DNA of 64,000 bases from Otatea glauca. Its lineage: Eukaryota > Streptophyta > Magnoliopsida > Poales > Poaceae. Positions 21,300 to 32,125 of the stretch are shown here, one piece after another (positions within the stretch are counted from its first letter, which is position 1; the number at the start of each line of letters is the position of its first letter). The stretch is taken from positions 29,394,176 through 29,458,175 of the forward strand of contig CM070723.1 of NCBI GenBank assembly GCA_036346275.1, given 5' to 3'. Position numbers and translations under genes: made by a program. The notes under the pieces were generated by a model. It was given only the letters and a program-made list of their open reading frames with translations, was not told where the DNA came from and did not search any database.

Positions 21300-21790
21300 A
21301 TCACTATCGGTTCTCATATAAGCGATAGTGATGTGATCATCACATCACGATCGGTTCTTATAAGCCAAGCGATAGTGATTATCATAGTCATCACAATCGG
21401 TTCCCACATAAGAAGCGATAGTGATGAGCCCGTACACATCACTATCGGTTCTTATCGAAGAAGCGATAGTGATGATAATGCACATCACTATCGCTTCTCG
21501 CAAAAGAACCGATAGTGATAACAACGTGTTATCACTATCGGTTCTTTTGCGAGAAGCGATAGTGATGTGCATTATCATCACTATCGCTTTTTATATGAAA
21601 ACCGATAGTGATGATAATGCACATCACTATCACTTCTCGCATAAGAACCGATTGTGATGTTCCCAGTGCTACATCACTATCACTTCTAACCTGAGAACCG
21701 ATAGTGATTATGATTAATGCCTCTCCTAAGTCATCTATCACAATCATTTTTTCCTAAAAACTTAAGAACCGACACAGATGAAGCGATAGT
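21300..21790. repeat. CACTA subterminal repeat array, right end
   Basis: Roughly a dozen alternating units of ATCACTATCGGTTCTT and AAGCGATAGTGATG, spaced about 40-45 bp, giving nested palindromes (for example around 21500-21570). The unit differs from the left array but keeps the TCGGTTCTT core and the dyad layout. Short open frames across it are repeat shadows. Confidence 0.88.
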
Positions 21791-21812
21791 GATGTACCAT
21801 TCTGTAGTAGTG
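21791..21812 (-). repeat. CACTA terminal inverted repeat, right
   Basis: Ends ATTCTGTAGTAGTG, the reverse complement of the left terminus with one mismatch in 22. Followed by the TAA duplication at 21813-21815. Confidence 0.93.
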
Positions 21813-21815
21813 TAA

Positions 21816-23382
21816 GATTCAATAAGAAGTGAGCATGAGCTCCCTTATTTGCAATACATGCAAATACTTAGCTCATGCAAAATCCAAATAAGAGAGTGAG
21901 CTAGAGTGAACCGGATTGAGTTCATCAACACATGATGAAGCTCAAGCTATAAGACTCGACCCCTCTTAATAGTACGGTAACCTATACTAGTAACCCGGTC
22001 TCCCATCCAAACACCGAGACCGGTAAAAGACTAGGAACACATCCTTAGCCCTAGCTAGTTTTACCTTTGCCTCTCGCAACCACTTGGAGCTTTCATGATT
22101 ACCGATCATCTTCTCTTTAAGTAGGGATTTTCATCTTGTTCATCAACACATGATGAACTCCCCTTGTCTTAGCTTCGGGATCCTCTTTTGAAACTCATCA
22201 ACACATGATGACGTACTTAACCCGTTTATACATCTCAACCTTGGACTTAACCTATTTCAAACTCATTGTAGGTGTTAGTTCAAAACACATGGTTGTCTCA
22301 ATCATCATTGCACTCCATTAACACATAATGGATGCTCCCAAGAACCTTTGATCTTTTCCTTTGATGATTGACCACAACCCAAAGACAAATGATTGAAAGA
22401 TTAATTGTGTCTTGAGTATACTAATGCAACTAATGCTTCCTATACTCAAGAACTTTCTATTTCCCTAGGACCAACAACGTGAACCATCAACACATGACTA
22501 ATTCTTTGTTGATTGAATGGCAACCAAATAGAAATTTAAATTGAATTTAAATTGTCATGAGTATATATTAACTACACAAGTTTCATATACTAAATTTGAT
22601 GGAATCTAAAAGTAATGATCTAATTTATATGGAGTGGTGGAAAGGGATCAATACTCTTAATACCATCAACAATAAAATAAACTCCATTAAATATGTGCAT
22701 ATAAATAATTGAACTTGAATCAATATGCACATATTCAATTTTTGAGATTGCTTTAGAGTTTATACTATATTGCCATGAGTATACTACAACTACACAAGTT
22801 AAATATACTCAAGGGATTATTTCAAAGTAATGATCCTTGATATAGAAAGATGAATTAGATCAATACTATTGAAACATAAAGGTAAAGCATGAACTACCCC
22901 TAAATGTGTGCATTCATGTATATATAGAGTTGGAAACAAAATGCACATCTTATAGTTAAAACAATGGTGGAGTTCACCCTTTATCTTGAATCCAAGAAAT
23001 GTATCTAGAAATAATAAAGTTGCATTGGATACATATCTTTTGGATTTCCATTTTTCTTTTTCATGAGACTATTCAAAGATATATTCAATAAACACGTTAG
23101 TCTCACATTTAGATTTATCAATAAAATCATAATATATTTGATATTAAAGAATGCAACAAAATATGATAATATGAACTCGAATGCATACCTTTGATATTTC
23201 TATCTTTTTCAACCAAAAGAGACTAATAAGAGTTAAGATCAACAAAAGAGTTAGTCTCCTAAAGATTTGTCATTAATTAACAATTGAGATTAATCAATAT
23301 TACGATTATTAGAAAGAGTTAGTCTCAATATTAGATTTTTGTCATTAACACCAAAATCAACTTAATGGACCTTGAACTTTCA
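21816..23382 (-). repeat. Copia-type LTR, right part (split by CACTA)
   Basis: Continues the LTR interrupted at 8825. It shares with 5359-7082 a block reading CGACCCCTCTTAATAGTACGG (compare AGACCCCTCTTTATAGTACGG near 6810) and a terminal TGTCATTAACACCAAAA ... CTTTCA at 23382. Repeated CATCAACACATGATGA motifs and A/T-rich DNA fill the rest. Combined length with the left part is about 2.4 kb, without its true start. Likely a solo or truncated LTR. Confidence 0.75.
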
Positions 23383-24612
23383 CTAGTAGAGTTGAGGCCC
23401 AGATGGTCAAGATGATGCCGGAAGATGACTAAGGCCGGGGAGTTGCTGCAAGTAGGGATGACAAGTTGATGGATGAGATACTAACTTGAGCCTTACTCAA
23501 GCGAAGGAGGATTGTTGGATCAAAGGTTCAAGGGTGGAGTACAGCTTAAGTTAGTGTTAAAGGGTTATTAGATCTTGAACTTTAGTGGTGTTTTGAGAAG
23601 CATGCAAGTGTATGATTAAAACCCATTATATTGTTGGGTTGCGTGTTAGCCCATGTATGAGTGAGGGAGTGAATCTCTACCCTTTATGAGTTTTCTTGAG
23701 GGTCAAGAAAGTCATCTAAGGGTGGAGGTTGCTCCTAGTGTGCTCTAAATAAAGGGGTGGAGGGATGACTCCATGCCAAGTCTTAGAGAAGGGTTTTTTT
23801 TTTCTTATGCTCATTTGAGCTTTGCCCACTATGAAGTGAGACTTTGTAACCATCCCTCTCTAAGCAATGAAAGATTCAAGTTCATCTATGTTCTGAAATT
23901 TATTTTACTTCTTTCACTTTTGCTGGGTTCTTTCATGCAACTTGAGTTTTGCTTCCTTTCCTTCTACTTATTGTGTTTCTATTGGATCTAGGACTCGTAA
24001 GAGGATGAGGAATTCACTTAGAACATGTCCCAATCGAGTAAGACATATTAGAACTTATTCTTACTCAGCTTGTACTTGCAACATTTTGTTCTTGAGATAA
24101 AATCATTGCTTTTTATGCAGCTTAAACCTTTTGCATGAAAGGTTGAAACCTTGGTCATATCCTAGCAATTCCTTTCAGAATCATAGTCCTAAGGCTATTT
24201 TCTAGTCATAGTTCAATTTTCATCAAATTTGGATAGCTAAAACTTGAGTTATTGATTTTTCTTCACGGTCAAGTTTATGAAATTCATGTTTTTATATAGC
24301 GTGGATGTTGAGCTAGATAGGTCTCTTATTTAGGATTTTTTTAAATTTCTTTTGGAATCATGATCCTAAGGACCTTATCTTGCTATGTTTCAAGTTTCAT
24401 CAATTTTGGATGAGTAGATCCAGAGTTATTAATATTTCTTAATGGTTAAGTTTGATATTTCTTATCATCCGAGTTGCTAAAATTCTTGTTTTATTCATCC
24501 TATTTTTGGTGTTCTTGAATCTAGTGTTTGCTCCATAGTACTAGTGTTTTTGAATAATTCTTGAGAGAGAAATTTTATTTGGCTCCTATTCACCCCCTCG
24601 AGTCACCGGTTT
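23383..24612 (+). mobile_element. LTR-retrotransposon 3' fragment F (internal tail and LTR)
   Basis: The stretch 23383-23512 ends in GCGAAGGAGGAT, a purine-rich tract, followed by TGTTGGATCAAAGG at 23513, a typical LTR start. The LTR-like DNA runs to about 24612, with a TATA-like CTCTAAATAAAGG near 23745, and ends near GGCTCCTATTCACCCCCTCGAG. No coding domain is present, so the superfamily is open; the 3' motif resembles copia LTRs. The right boundary is uncertain by about 15 bases because the next element starts there. Confidence 0.6.
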
Positions 24613-24853
24613 TGGTAATCACCTTGGCTAGTTGATGTGAAGGCCCATATAGAGCGGTGATGAGATTAGTCCACGTTGCTTATCAAAAGTGATTTATAGT
24701 AGCATATAATGCCTGTTATGTTCAAATATAGTACCTCCTAGTTAATTCTTTTACACGAAGTGAGCACAAAAGTGTAAGTGAAGTGCTATGCATATGCAGG
24801 TCCGCCCCACAATGGGCTAGGACATTGAGTGAAATTTGGGCCAGCGTGTTACA
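24613..24853 (+). repeat. TRIM 5' LTR
   Basis: Starts TGGTAATCACCTTGGCTAG and ends GTGTTACA. Shared with the 3' LTR: GCTAGTTRATRTGAAGGC, GGGATTAGTCC-like, GTAGYATATAATGCYTGTT, GGGCTAGGA and AAATTTGGGCCA. The start is inferred by alignment to the TG after the purine tract. Confidence 0.75.
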
Positions 24854-24855
24854 GA

Positions 24856-24867
24856 TGGTATCAGAGC
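24856..24867 (+). other. TRIM primer binding site
   Basis: TGGTATCAGAGC, complementary to the initiator Met-tRNA 3' end, two bases after the first LTR. Confidence 0.85.
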
Positions 24868-25032
24868 ATCAACCTTCGCTACACGGGCATGGGCACATAG
24901 CACGTGTGGGCTTGGACTGGCCACATGACTTGGCATATACGCTAGCACTGGACGCATGGACGTGTACCGAGGGTTGGTTTGGGTATCTACTGCTTATGCG
25001 GTGTGCTGTCGTGGGCGTCGGTTCTTAAGGAG

Positions 25033-25283
25033 TGAGTATAATACCTCAGCTAGTTAATATGAAGGCATATGTGGCCCATGTGGAGAGGTGGTGGGATTAG
25101 TCCCACATTACTTGCCTAAAGTGAGTTGTAGTAGTATATAATGCTTGTTGAGTCCAAACATAGCATCTATGTGTTAACCCTTTTATACGAAGCGAGAAAA
25201 AAGTGCAAGCAGAGTGCTACACATGCGCGGATCTGCCCTACGGTGGGCTAGGATATTAAGCTAAATTTGGGCCAAGTGTTGCA
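25033..25283 (+). repeat. TRIM 3' LTR
   Basis: Starts TGAGTATAATACC right after the purine tract AAGGAG (25027-25032) and ends AAGTGTTGCA. Diverged from the 5' LTR at about one base in four, so an old insertion. Confidence 0.75.
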
Positions 25284-26337
25284 AAAAACTAGAAAATGGT
25301 ATACCATTTTCTTGCAATTCGATGGTACAGCTCTGTCTCCCACGGCTCTCTCCTCTCTCCCGCAAGTTTCGGCAATTCATCTCCCTTGTTCTTGAGCTCC
25401 TTCGAGGGGATTGCCGCCGCCGCCTTTCCTGGACGGGTTCACCAGCGTCGGAGAAGGGGGCTGGTGGAGGTATACCGTTGCAACTGTATACTTTTGTGTA
25501 GCATCTCTTATTAATTATATGTATATATCCAGGTCGATAGACGGTCATTTGGATCCTAATTCAAGAGCACATGGCCGCAGCTTACGTACTGAGGGCTTGT
25601 TTGGATTAATTGGATGATCTGCAATGGAGTTTTGGAAGGATCTGTGCACCTTCCTATGTAATTATTTTCTATAACTTATTGTGAAATTATATGTTAGAGA
25701 CATGCCTAATTAATCAAGCATGTCATTAGCTAAGAGTTGTGTTCTTGCTGGCGGCCTTGATGGATGGGAGCAGGCTTTACATTACCGAACTACGTTGAAA
25801 ATCGTCCAGGCATCGATAGTGATTTTCGTCGAAAATCGGTAAAATTCGAACGAACTGCAAAGTCAAACTTTTTGAACTCAGTGGTCAAATAGCGGCGAAA
25901 TAATTCAAAAATCGACTAGTTTTACTATTTTCAACTGGTTTACATTGAAAACCGGCACACTAAGTGGAAATCGGGAAAAATTGTAGAAAATTGGGAAATA
26001 TTAGAAATGTATAAAAAATATGAAAAACTTCTAGCGTGACCTTTCCTACATTTTAAGACAATGTCAAGTTGTAAAGTACATATTTTGCAATAATAGCACA
26101 ACTATAGACAAATATAAAAAATATAGAAAAATTTCGGCATGATCTTTGCTATATTTTAGACAATCTCAAGTTGTAAAGTAGGCATTTAACAATAATATCT
26201 CAACAAATAACCTTTCATTTAAATACCATTCACAAAGCAATCCAACAAGTCCACAGCTCAATGTCTTTAGCATATGACACTTGAAATCAACATTTCTCAC
26301 CGAAACATGTCAGTATAAGTATGTAATGTATGAACGT
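25284..26337. other. Unassigned stretch between TRIM and element A
   Basis: 25290-25620 has moderately GC-rich sequence with a small Pro/Arg-rich frame but no domain. TGAGGGCTTGTTTGGATTAA near 25578 resembles the ends of grass hAT-like miniature elements, without a visible partner. 25790-26000 has a run of GAAAATCG / AAAATTGG-like motifs that may be an old inverted-repeat element. Nothing here can be named. Confidence 0.4.
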
Positions 26338-29300
26338 TGTAACATCACAAAAAATTCGTCTAAATATTATTTTATTGTCATTTGTGCATTTTATGTTTTT
26401 CTGGAATTCATTTGGATTTTTCTGGATTTATTTGAATTATCTTTAAGTTTAGAATATTGACCTTTTGTTAAAACTATTTAAATTTATGCAAAGTTAAAAT
26501 AAAGTTTTGCCAAAAATATTTTATTGGAGTCCAGAATGTCTCAAAGTATTTTTGAGATTTTTCTTAGATTTTTCCTAATAGTTTTATTGCCTAAAACAAA
26601 TTAAATGAATTTCTTTAAATCAAAAAGACTTTTTATAAACTAATAAACAGTAGGGGCCGGCCCACGTTCTGTGCTTGCGTCGGACCATCTTCCAGAAGGA
26701 TCGCGTTGGGCCGTTGGATCGCGATCGTATGGCTTGCGTCGTGCCACGTCGCCGAGTATGCTTAAGCCGTAGGATCGTGATCGCGCGTTCAGGGTGGCTC
26801 GTGCCTTTTCTAACCCTAGCCGATCGCAGCCGTCGATCCGATCAACGGGTCCCATTAGATCGCGTCGATTGGATCCGGTGCATTCATCGCGCCACGTGGA
26901 CGGCCGCTGTGCGTCGTCTCCATGCGGGACTCTGGCGCCGCCGCCATGTCTGAGAAGGACACCGCCACCGCGTCGATTGGGATCCCTAGCACCGTACGCG
27001 ATCGTCGAGGGCTATAAATAGGGGGCTAGTACCCCGAGGTTCGCCGGTGTGCGCCGTAGCGTTTGAGTGGAGCTGTTTCACATAGGTCCTCGTAGATCGC
27101 GCCTGGGAGCTCGCCGTAGTTGGTTGCACGCGCCGCCGCTCGTTTCGTGCTTTTGCGCCGTCGTCTAGTCGTTTCTCGTCGTTTGGGTTCCGGATCCGAG
27201 ATCGCCGTGTTGTGCCGCGTCGGTGTGGGGAAGCAGCGTCGCCGTTTTGTCGCCAGAACGCCGTCGCCGAGGTCGTCGTCTCCAAGGCCGGTGGAGTTGC
27301 GCCGCCGCACCGCCAACGTCGCGTTGAAGCTTCGAGGACCGTCGGATCTCCAGCGAAGGGTCGAGATCGTGCCATGTAAGCTTGGACCTATATCCGTTTG
27401 ATGCGATCTGTGCGGTGGATTCTGCAACGCAGAGATGGACCAATCGGGTGCCGCCGCATGTCAAGCGCAGAGGCCGAGGCGCCTTAAACCCGGTTCACGG
27501 TGGACTCGATCCGATCCATGGACCAGGTCTATGGACCGGGACACGTGGTAGCATCGGGTTGGTTCAGATCTGCGCTGACGTCATGCTGATGCAGTAATCT
27601 GTTTTTCAATCTAAAAATAATTCGGTTAATTCTGATTTTCTGATTTCTGTAATTTCAGTATTTATTCAAACTTCAAAAGGCTATAACTTTTGCATCTTAA
27701 CTCGGATTTGAGTGATTCAAGTTTCTAAAAATTTGTAAAATTGAGATCTCTTTAATGGTGAATTTTAATTGGGTTTTTGATTTCATTTGCTCTCTGTTTT
27801 GGTATTTATTTGCTTTTCTCCTTTGGTACGCGTAGACGTTGAATTGTGCGACGCATCGGAGGAAGATCCAACAACTCAAGAGCAAGCTACAGATCAAGAT
27901 CAGGACCTATTCCAAGGCAAGTTGTGATTTGATCATGTTGAACCCATGTTTATACAAATGCTATATTGTTTTGCTCTACTACATGGTATTTCAAGTATAC
28001 AAATTGTTTCAACTTAAATTGGGATCTAGTTAAGCTACCAATTTGATCTATACCCTACCTTATCATTGTATGCCATAATCTATTGTCACCCTAGATTGGT
28101 TCATTATAGTTGGTTAGTAATGATAATCAACATGGGATGGTTAGACCATATTAGTTGCTTACCCATGCCACGTCATCACATGCGTTTGAATCATTGATAA
28201 TTAATCTTGACTAATGGAATATGGAACGATGTTATGAACTTGTGTGTCATGTGGGATCACATGATGAGATTGAGTTGTTGTGGCGAGTCATGTCACGCAA
28301 CGATGTTGAATTGTTGCTGGCACGTGGTGCTTGGTAATCAACCTGGGTGATAATCATTTAGATTGGGGCAAGTGACAAGGGGCGAGTATGCCAAGGTGGG
28401 CCTGATGGGCAGAGGGTATGAGGATGTCTTGCCTTGATCACACTAAGGACTTAACCTTGCAAGCCTTTGACCTGAGTCAATCATGCAACCACATGTCTGG
28501 TATGGGCCAGCCTAGCTGATTAGTTTACAATGTCTTAGCTTTGGTACTATCTTGGTCGGTGTGAGTTCCCGAGTAATGGAGTAATTCACATGGCGCAAGA
28601 GGGGGCCCCTGGATGTGGTAACCAGTCCCACCAGTGTTGAAACCTTAGAGGGTGGTACCGGGTTAAGCCAACGCATTGTAAAGGCTTTGTTATAATCACT
28701 CGCCTTGGTGTTGTTTGGTTGTATCGCGTGGGTAAAGTACATAACCTCTGCAGAGTGTGAAACTATTCGGATAGCCGTGCTCGCGGTATTGAGCAATGCT
28801 CGGGAATTACAATTAAGGGTTAGCTTAATAAAATGGACAACTTTGTTGGGATGGCAGAATGCCATGTCGAAGATGGAATTTGACTTAGGATTGGAAACTT
28901 GGTTTACTTGAGAAATATTGAATCTATTTACTATTGTTATTTGTTTTTGTCTTTACAATCTATTTATTGTATTTGTTCATAAATGCTGCTTATTGCAAAA
29001 CAGCCATGATAGCCTATCCATTGGAATAAGCCTTACATATAGTTACATAGAATTGCATTCTGTGCACAACTTGTTGAGTGCTTTAAGTACTCACCCTTGC
29101 CAACAACGAAAATCAACAGTTGAAGAATCTACACCTGTGTTGGAGGAGGAGTTCCAAGAGGACGCGAGTCATTAGGGTCCGAGCCTTATCGGTTGATTGT
29201 GGTGAACTGATGAGCTATCTACGTTTTCTACTTTCCGCTACTTAATTATTAGTTTATATTTCCAGTCTTGCCCTGCGTGGCTTAATAATGTAAGTCGGTC

Positions 29301-29462
29301 ATAAGATCATACACTTAGCTATATCAATAATTGGAGTATTATTCTATTACCGTTGAGTATTGATATGATATGTACCGATGTTGAGCTGTGTGCACTAGCG
29401 TTGATCCTGGGACTAGTGCGGTAAACACAGTGGGTTCGAATCAGTGGATTCGGGTCCTTACA
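26338..29462 (+). repeat. 5' LTR of Tekay-like element A
   Basis: Starts TGTAACATCAC and ends GGGTCCTTACA, directly before the primer site. A TATA box (CTATAAATA) at 27012-27020 separates about 0.68 kb of U3 from a very long transcribed R-U5 leader of about 2.4 kb. The U3 and early leader (26650-27450) are GC-rich with many small open frames on both strands that I treat as chance. Similar over its length to LTR C (49823-61562). Confidence 0.88.
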
Positions 29463-29466
29463 GAGG

Positions 29467-29478
29467 TGGTATCAGAGC
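29467..29478 (+). other. Primer binding site, element A
   Basis: TGGTATCAGAGC, initiator Met-tRNA type, four bases after the LTR end. Confidence 0.92.
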
Positions 29479-29689
29479 ATACTAACTGTAGGTCTTGGCC
29501 CTAGATAGCATGGAGGTGTCCGGGTTGTGTCCAAAACTATTTTCTAAAAGAAAAATCTAAAGTTGGCTAATAAAACACTCTTGACTCATCCCATTCTCTA
29601 CTTCTCGCCTTTGCTGAATTTTCCGTTTTCATTTCCGTTTCGGGTGGAAAACTTATTCAAAGTTCTTGTGGAGCAGATGCCGATCGTCC

Positions 29690-30215
29690 GACCTTTGAGG
29701 AGTCAGCAGGTGGCTATGCCATGGAGCTGTGGAGAGTTCTTCACATGCTTGGAGGCTTTTATCGTCCACTTTACCGAGGAGGCAGCTGGTCAGTTAATGG
29801 TGTTCACCGAGGATTTGTTTGCAAGCTGATCATCTAAGCTCGGGAGAACGAGGAAGCTAGCAGACCAATCAACATCTCCGCCAAAAGATTCTCGTACGAG
29901 ATTGTGATTCAAGAGGTTGCTCGACTTGCTCTTCGCCGTGTCTGCCGCGATTACGCCGATGAGCTTCACGACTCAGTGTTTCAACTTCACCCTGATGTGC
30001 AAGCATGCCGACGCCGACGGATCGTGGAGGACGAGTGTGCTACCGCAGTTAATCTTGCTGAGTTCACTATCGCCCAGGAGGAGCATATGAGAGAGACCAC
30101 TCAGGAGCTGGAGACAGTGTATGAGGCACTCAGAGTGACAGAGCAGGAGCTTGAGGAGACCCGTGCTGCAGCTATCGGAATGATCATCGAGCTAGGAGAG
30201 GCCTGGAGGGGTTGA
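29690..30215 (+). pseudogene. Leader ORF upstream of gag, element A (decayed)
   Basis: Translated in the conserved frame, this reads GGYAMELWRVLHMLGGFYRPLYRG, then a TAA stop at 29835-29837, then SRPINISAKRFSYE and a long helical segment ending with EETRAAAIGMIIELG before the stop at 30213. The same protein pattern occurs in elements B (37558-38097) and C (61777-62022). The upstream ATG at 29676 is out of this frame. Family unknown to me: no retroviral domain, no transmembrane segment, and a likely coiled coil in the second half. It lies between primer site and gag, about 480 bp before the gag start. Confidence 0.7.
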
Positions 30216-30699
30216 GGACGAGTTGGGCGCGTGACCGAGGAGCTCGGGAGCCAAGCGAGGAGTCAAGGAGGATCGGAGGAGCGAGTGGGAGCCAAAGGAG
30301 AGTGCAGACCACTGTTGTTCTTTGAAGAGCGCAGAGAGTCATCGGGATAGGTTCGCTCCTATGCCGCCCACCCACGGTGTATGCACGGATCGATCTCGAC
30401 GAGGTGGTGGATGAGTGAGAGTTAGTCTTAAGGTAGTGTTGAGGCTCGAGTGTTGAGTCGCGTCTTTAAGATTAGTCTTTACCTTTTTAGTAGACGTTAA
30501 GGTTTCCTGATTAGTTTGCTTCTTTGTAATGCTGAGTGTGCAGTATGTGTTGCAAAGCCTGTAGACTTTTATAAGCAGCCATACCAAGAATAAATAAAGA
30601 ATTATTTTAGTTGGGTTAAACTTATCTTCCCCGCCCTAGGGATTCTTGCATCTTATCAATGCTACTTCTACCTTTCCTAACCCAAGAGGCAATCAGCAG

Positions 30700-31575
30700 A
30701 TGGTGAATACTCGTGGAACCAACGGTGCTTCAGGAAGTGGACTACGCCAGAATGACAACCCCAATGATGGAGGCCATCCTCAACCACCACCGCCACTGGA
30801 CATGCAGAATCTAGGAGCATTTCTCGCCGCACAGACTCAATTAATGCAGACCATGATGCAACAAATGCAATAGATGACTAACGTGGCTGCAAATAACAAC
30901 AACCAAGTGAACCAGAACAACAATGGTGGGCCTCAGTCTTTCTCCAAGCTGTCAGATTTCATGAGGACTCGGCCACCGACCTTTGCAGGGAATGTTAATC
31001 CTTTGGAAGCCGATGACTGGCTTAGAACTATTGAGAAGAAGCTGTATATCACTCAATGCGAGGGCAATGAAAAGGTGCTCTACGCCTCTCATCAACTGGA
31101 AGGAACTACCGCTGAATGGTGGGAAAACTATTGTGCTGCGCACGGAGCCCCACAGGAGATCACATGGGATGAGTTTACCACTGCTTTCCGCCAATACCAT
31201 GTTCCAGAGGGAATGATGGATCTTAAGAAGGAAGAATTCAGGGCTCTGAAGCAAGGAGGCCAGCCCGTGGCCGAATATCTGAACAAGTTTACTCAGTTAG
31301 CTCGCTATGCCCGTGAAGACGTAGCGACAGATAAAGCTAGGCAGTCCCGCTTCATGAAGGGACTAAATTCAGGATTGCAAGTGGGGCTGATCACCCACAA
31401 TTTTCCAGACTTTCAAGAATTAGTTAATAAAGCATTGATTCTAGAGGACAAGCGCAAAGAGTTGGGTGAAAACCGTAAGCGCTTGATGACTAATCCGGGT
31501 GGACGTCCCAACCACCTACGTCTGAGAATGTCACCACAGCAGTTTGCCAGATTCCAACCGCCCGGTAGTAAATAA
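30700..31575 (+). pseudogene. gag: Gypsy gag, element A
   Basis: Start chosen at ATG 30700 (MVNTRGTNGASGSG) because element B has the matching start MVRTRGNAGASGSG. The Retrotrans_gag domain follows: FMRTRPPTFAGNVNPLEADDW, ASHQLEGTTAEWWENY, TTAFRQYHVPEG and GQPVAEYLNKFTQLARYA. A TAG stop at 30871-30873 interrupts the N-terminal part, just after a Met/Gln-rich stretch. A degraded zinc knuckle (CYTCNERG) is readable at about 31666-31690 beyond the stop at 31573. Confidence 0.85.
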
Positions 31576-31879
31576 GGCACCAACCCGCACCTCGCCACGC
31601 TAATCGAATTTCAGACGCCAAAGACAGGCGATAATGCACTGGAGAAGTCGTGATCGCAAATAAGAGATGCTATACATGCAATGAGCGTGGCACTTCTCTA
31701 ATAGGTGTCCACGAGAGGAGGCATCACGCCAATTCGTTTTAATTTGGGAACAACACACGCCAAGGCACCGGCCAGGAGGAAATCGTGCGCCGGTCAAGTG
31801 GAGCAACCCCAATCAACGGTAGCGTGGTAGGATCAACCACATCACCGCAGATGGAGCTCAAGAGGCTACGGACGTCGTA

Positions 31880-32125
31880 CTGGGTAAGTTTCTGGTTAAC
31901 TCAGTACCGCTACAGTTTTATTTGATTCTGGAGCTTCGCATTCGTTCGTTTCTCAAAGTTTTGCAACCAAGAATGGATTTAAAGTGGTGAATCTTAAGTG
32001 TGTGCTATTAGTCCAAGCCCTAGGATCTGAGCTTAGATCTAGCCTTGGGTGCTTGGGAGTTAAGTTGCTTATGGATGGGATAGAATTTCTAGCGAATCTT
32101 ATCTTGTTAGATGCACAATCCTAGA
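31880..32125 (+). pseudogene. pol: Gypsy protease, element A (truncated)
   Basis: One frame reads TVLFDSGASHSFVSQSFATK, the active-site region of a gypsy aspartic protease, followed by LRSSLGCLGVKLLMDGIEFLANLILL. A stop and the element break at about 32125 follow. It aligns with 39780-40010 in element B, which continues into VILGMDWLTKHKAV. Confidence 0.8.

Larger units (their letters stand above)
8826..21812 (-). mobile_element. CACTA (En/Spm-type) DNA transposon, both ends present
   Basis: Seen: the termini are 22-bp inverted repeats (8826-8847 and 21791-21812) starting CACTACTACAGAAT with one mismatch, flanked by TAA/TAA. Subterminal arrays of short inverted motifs occupy about 8850-9505 and 21300-21790. 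Both recognisable genes run on the minus strand: TNP2 transposase (20198 to 17019), then a Transposase_24-like second gene (12897 to about 9608). This is the two-gene layout of plant CACTA elements. Both genes carry many stops and frameshifts, so the copy should not produce active transposase, but its ends look intact enough to be moved in trans. It sits inside a copia-type LTR. An internal array at 15965-16495 suggests another CACTA end inside it. Confidence 0.93.
24613..25283 (+). mobile_element. Miniature LTR retrotransposon (TRIM/SMART type)
   Basis: Two direct repeats, 24613-24853 and 25033-25283, about 240-250 bp and roughly 75 percent alike by eye, flank an internal region of about 180 bp. 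Directly after the first repeat comes GATGGTATCAGAGC, an initiator Met-tRNA primer site (24856-24867). Directly before the second repeat is AAGGAG, a purine tract, and the repeat then starts with TG. These are the defining parts of a terminal-repeat retrotransposon in miniature. It has no gag or pol and must use proteins of other elements. No clear 5-bp target duplication could be seen. Confidence 0.82.
26338..32125 (+). mobile_element. Tekay/Del-like gypsy element A, 5' part only
   Basis: Contains a 3.1 kb LTR (26338-29462), an initiator Met-tRNA primer site, a decayed leader ORF, gag and the start of the protease. The sequence stops at GATGTTATCCTG (about 32125), where the related element B continues with the rest of the protease. 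From there a different, minus-strand gypsy fragment takes over. RT, RNase H, integrase and the 3' LTR are absent. Assigned to the Tekay clade because B, its close relative, has a C-terminal chromodomain and the same long LTR. Confidence 0.85.

Noticed and set aside
21333..21747. Short frames giving repeated SDSDD / TIGSH peptides at the right CACTA end (also 9266-9466 at the left)
   Set aside because: They are translations of the subterminal repeat arrays in both directions.
23773..23991. 72-codon hydrophobic frame with a possible membrane segment
   Set aside because: It lies within an LTR downstream of its TATA-like box; hydrophobicity comes from T-rich DNA.
25570..25620. GAGGGCTTGTTTGGATTAA resembling a hAT-like MITE end
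   Set aside because: No matching inverted end or 8-bp duplication could be found nearby.
25790..26000. Repeated GAAAATCG-type motifs suggesting an inverted-repeat element
   Set aside because: No clear arms, borders or duplication; left unassigned.
26640..27600. Many overlapping frames of 60-130 codons in the GC-rich part of LTR A; likewise 34000-35400 and 43400-44560 in the LTRs of B and 50600-51100 in C
   Set aside because: Frames lie on both strands, are not conserved between the LTRs at the protein level and sit in promoter/leader DNA.
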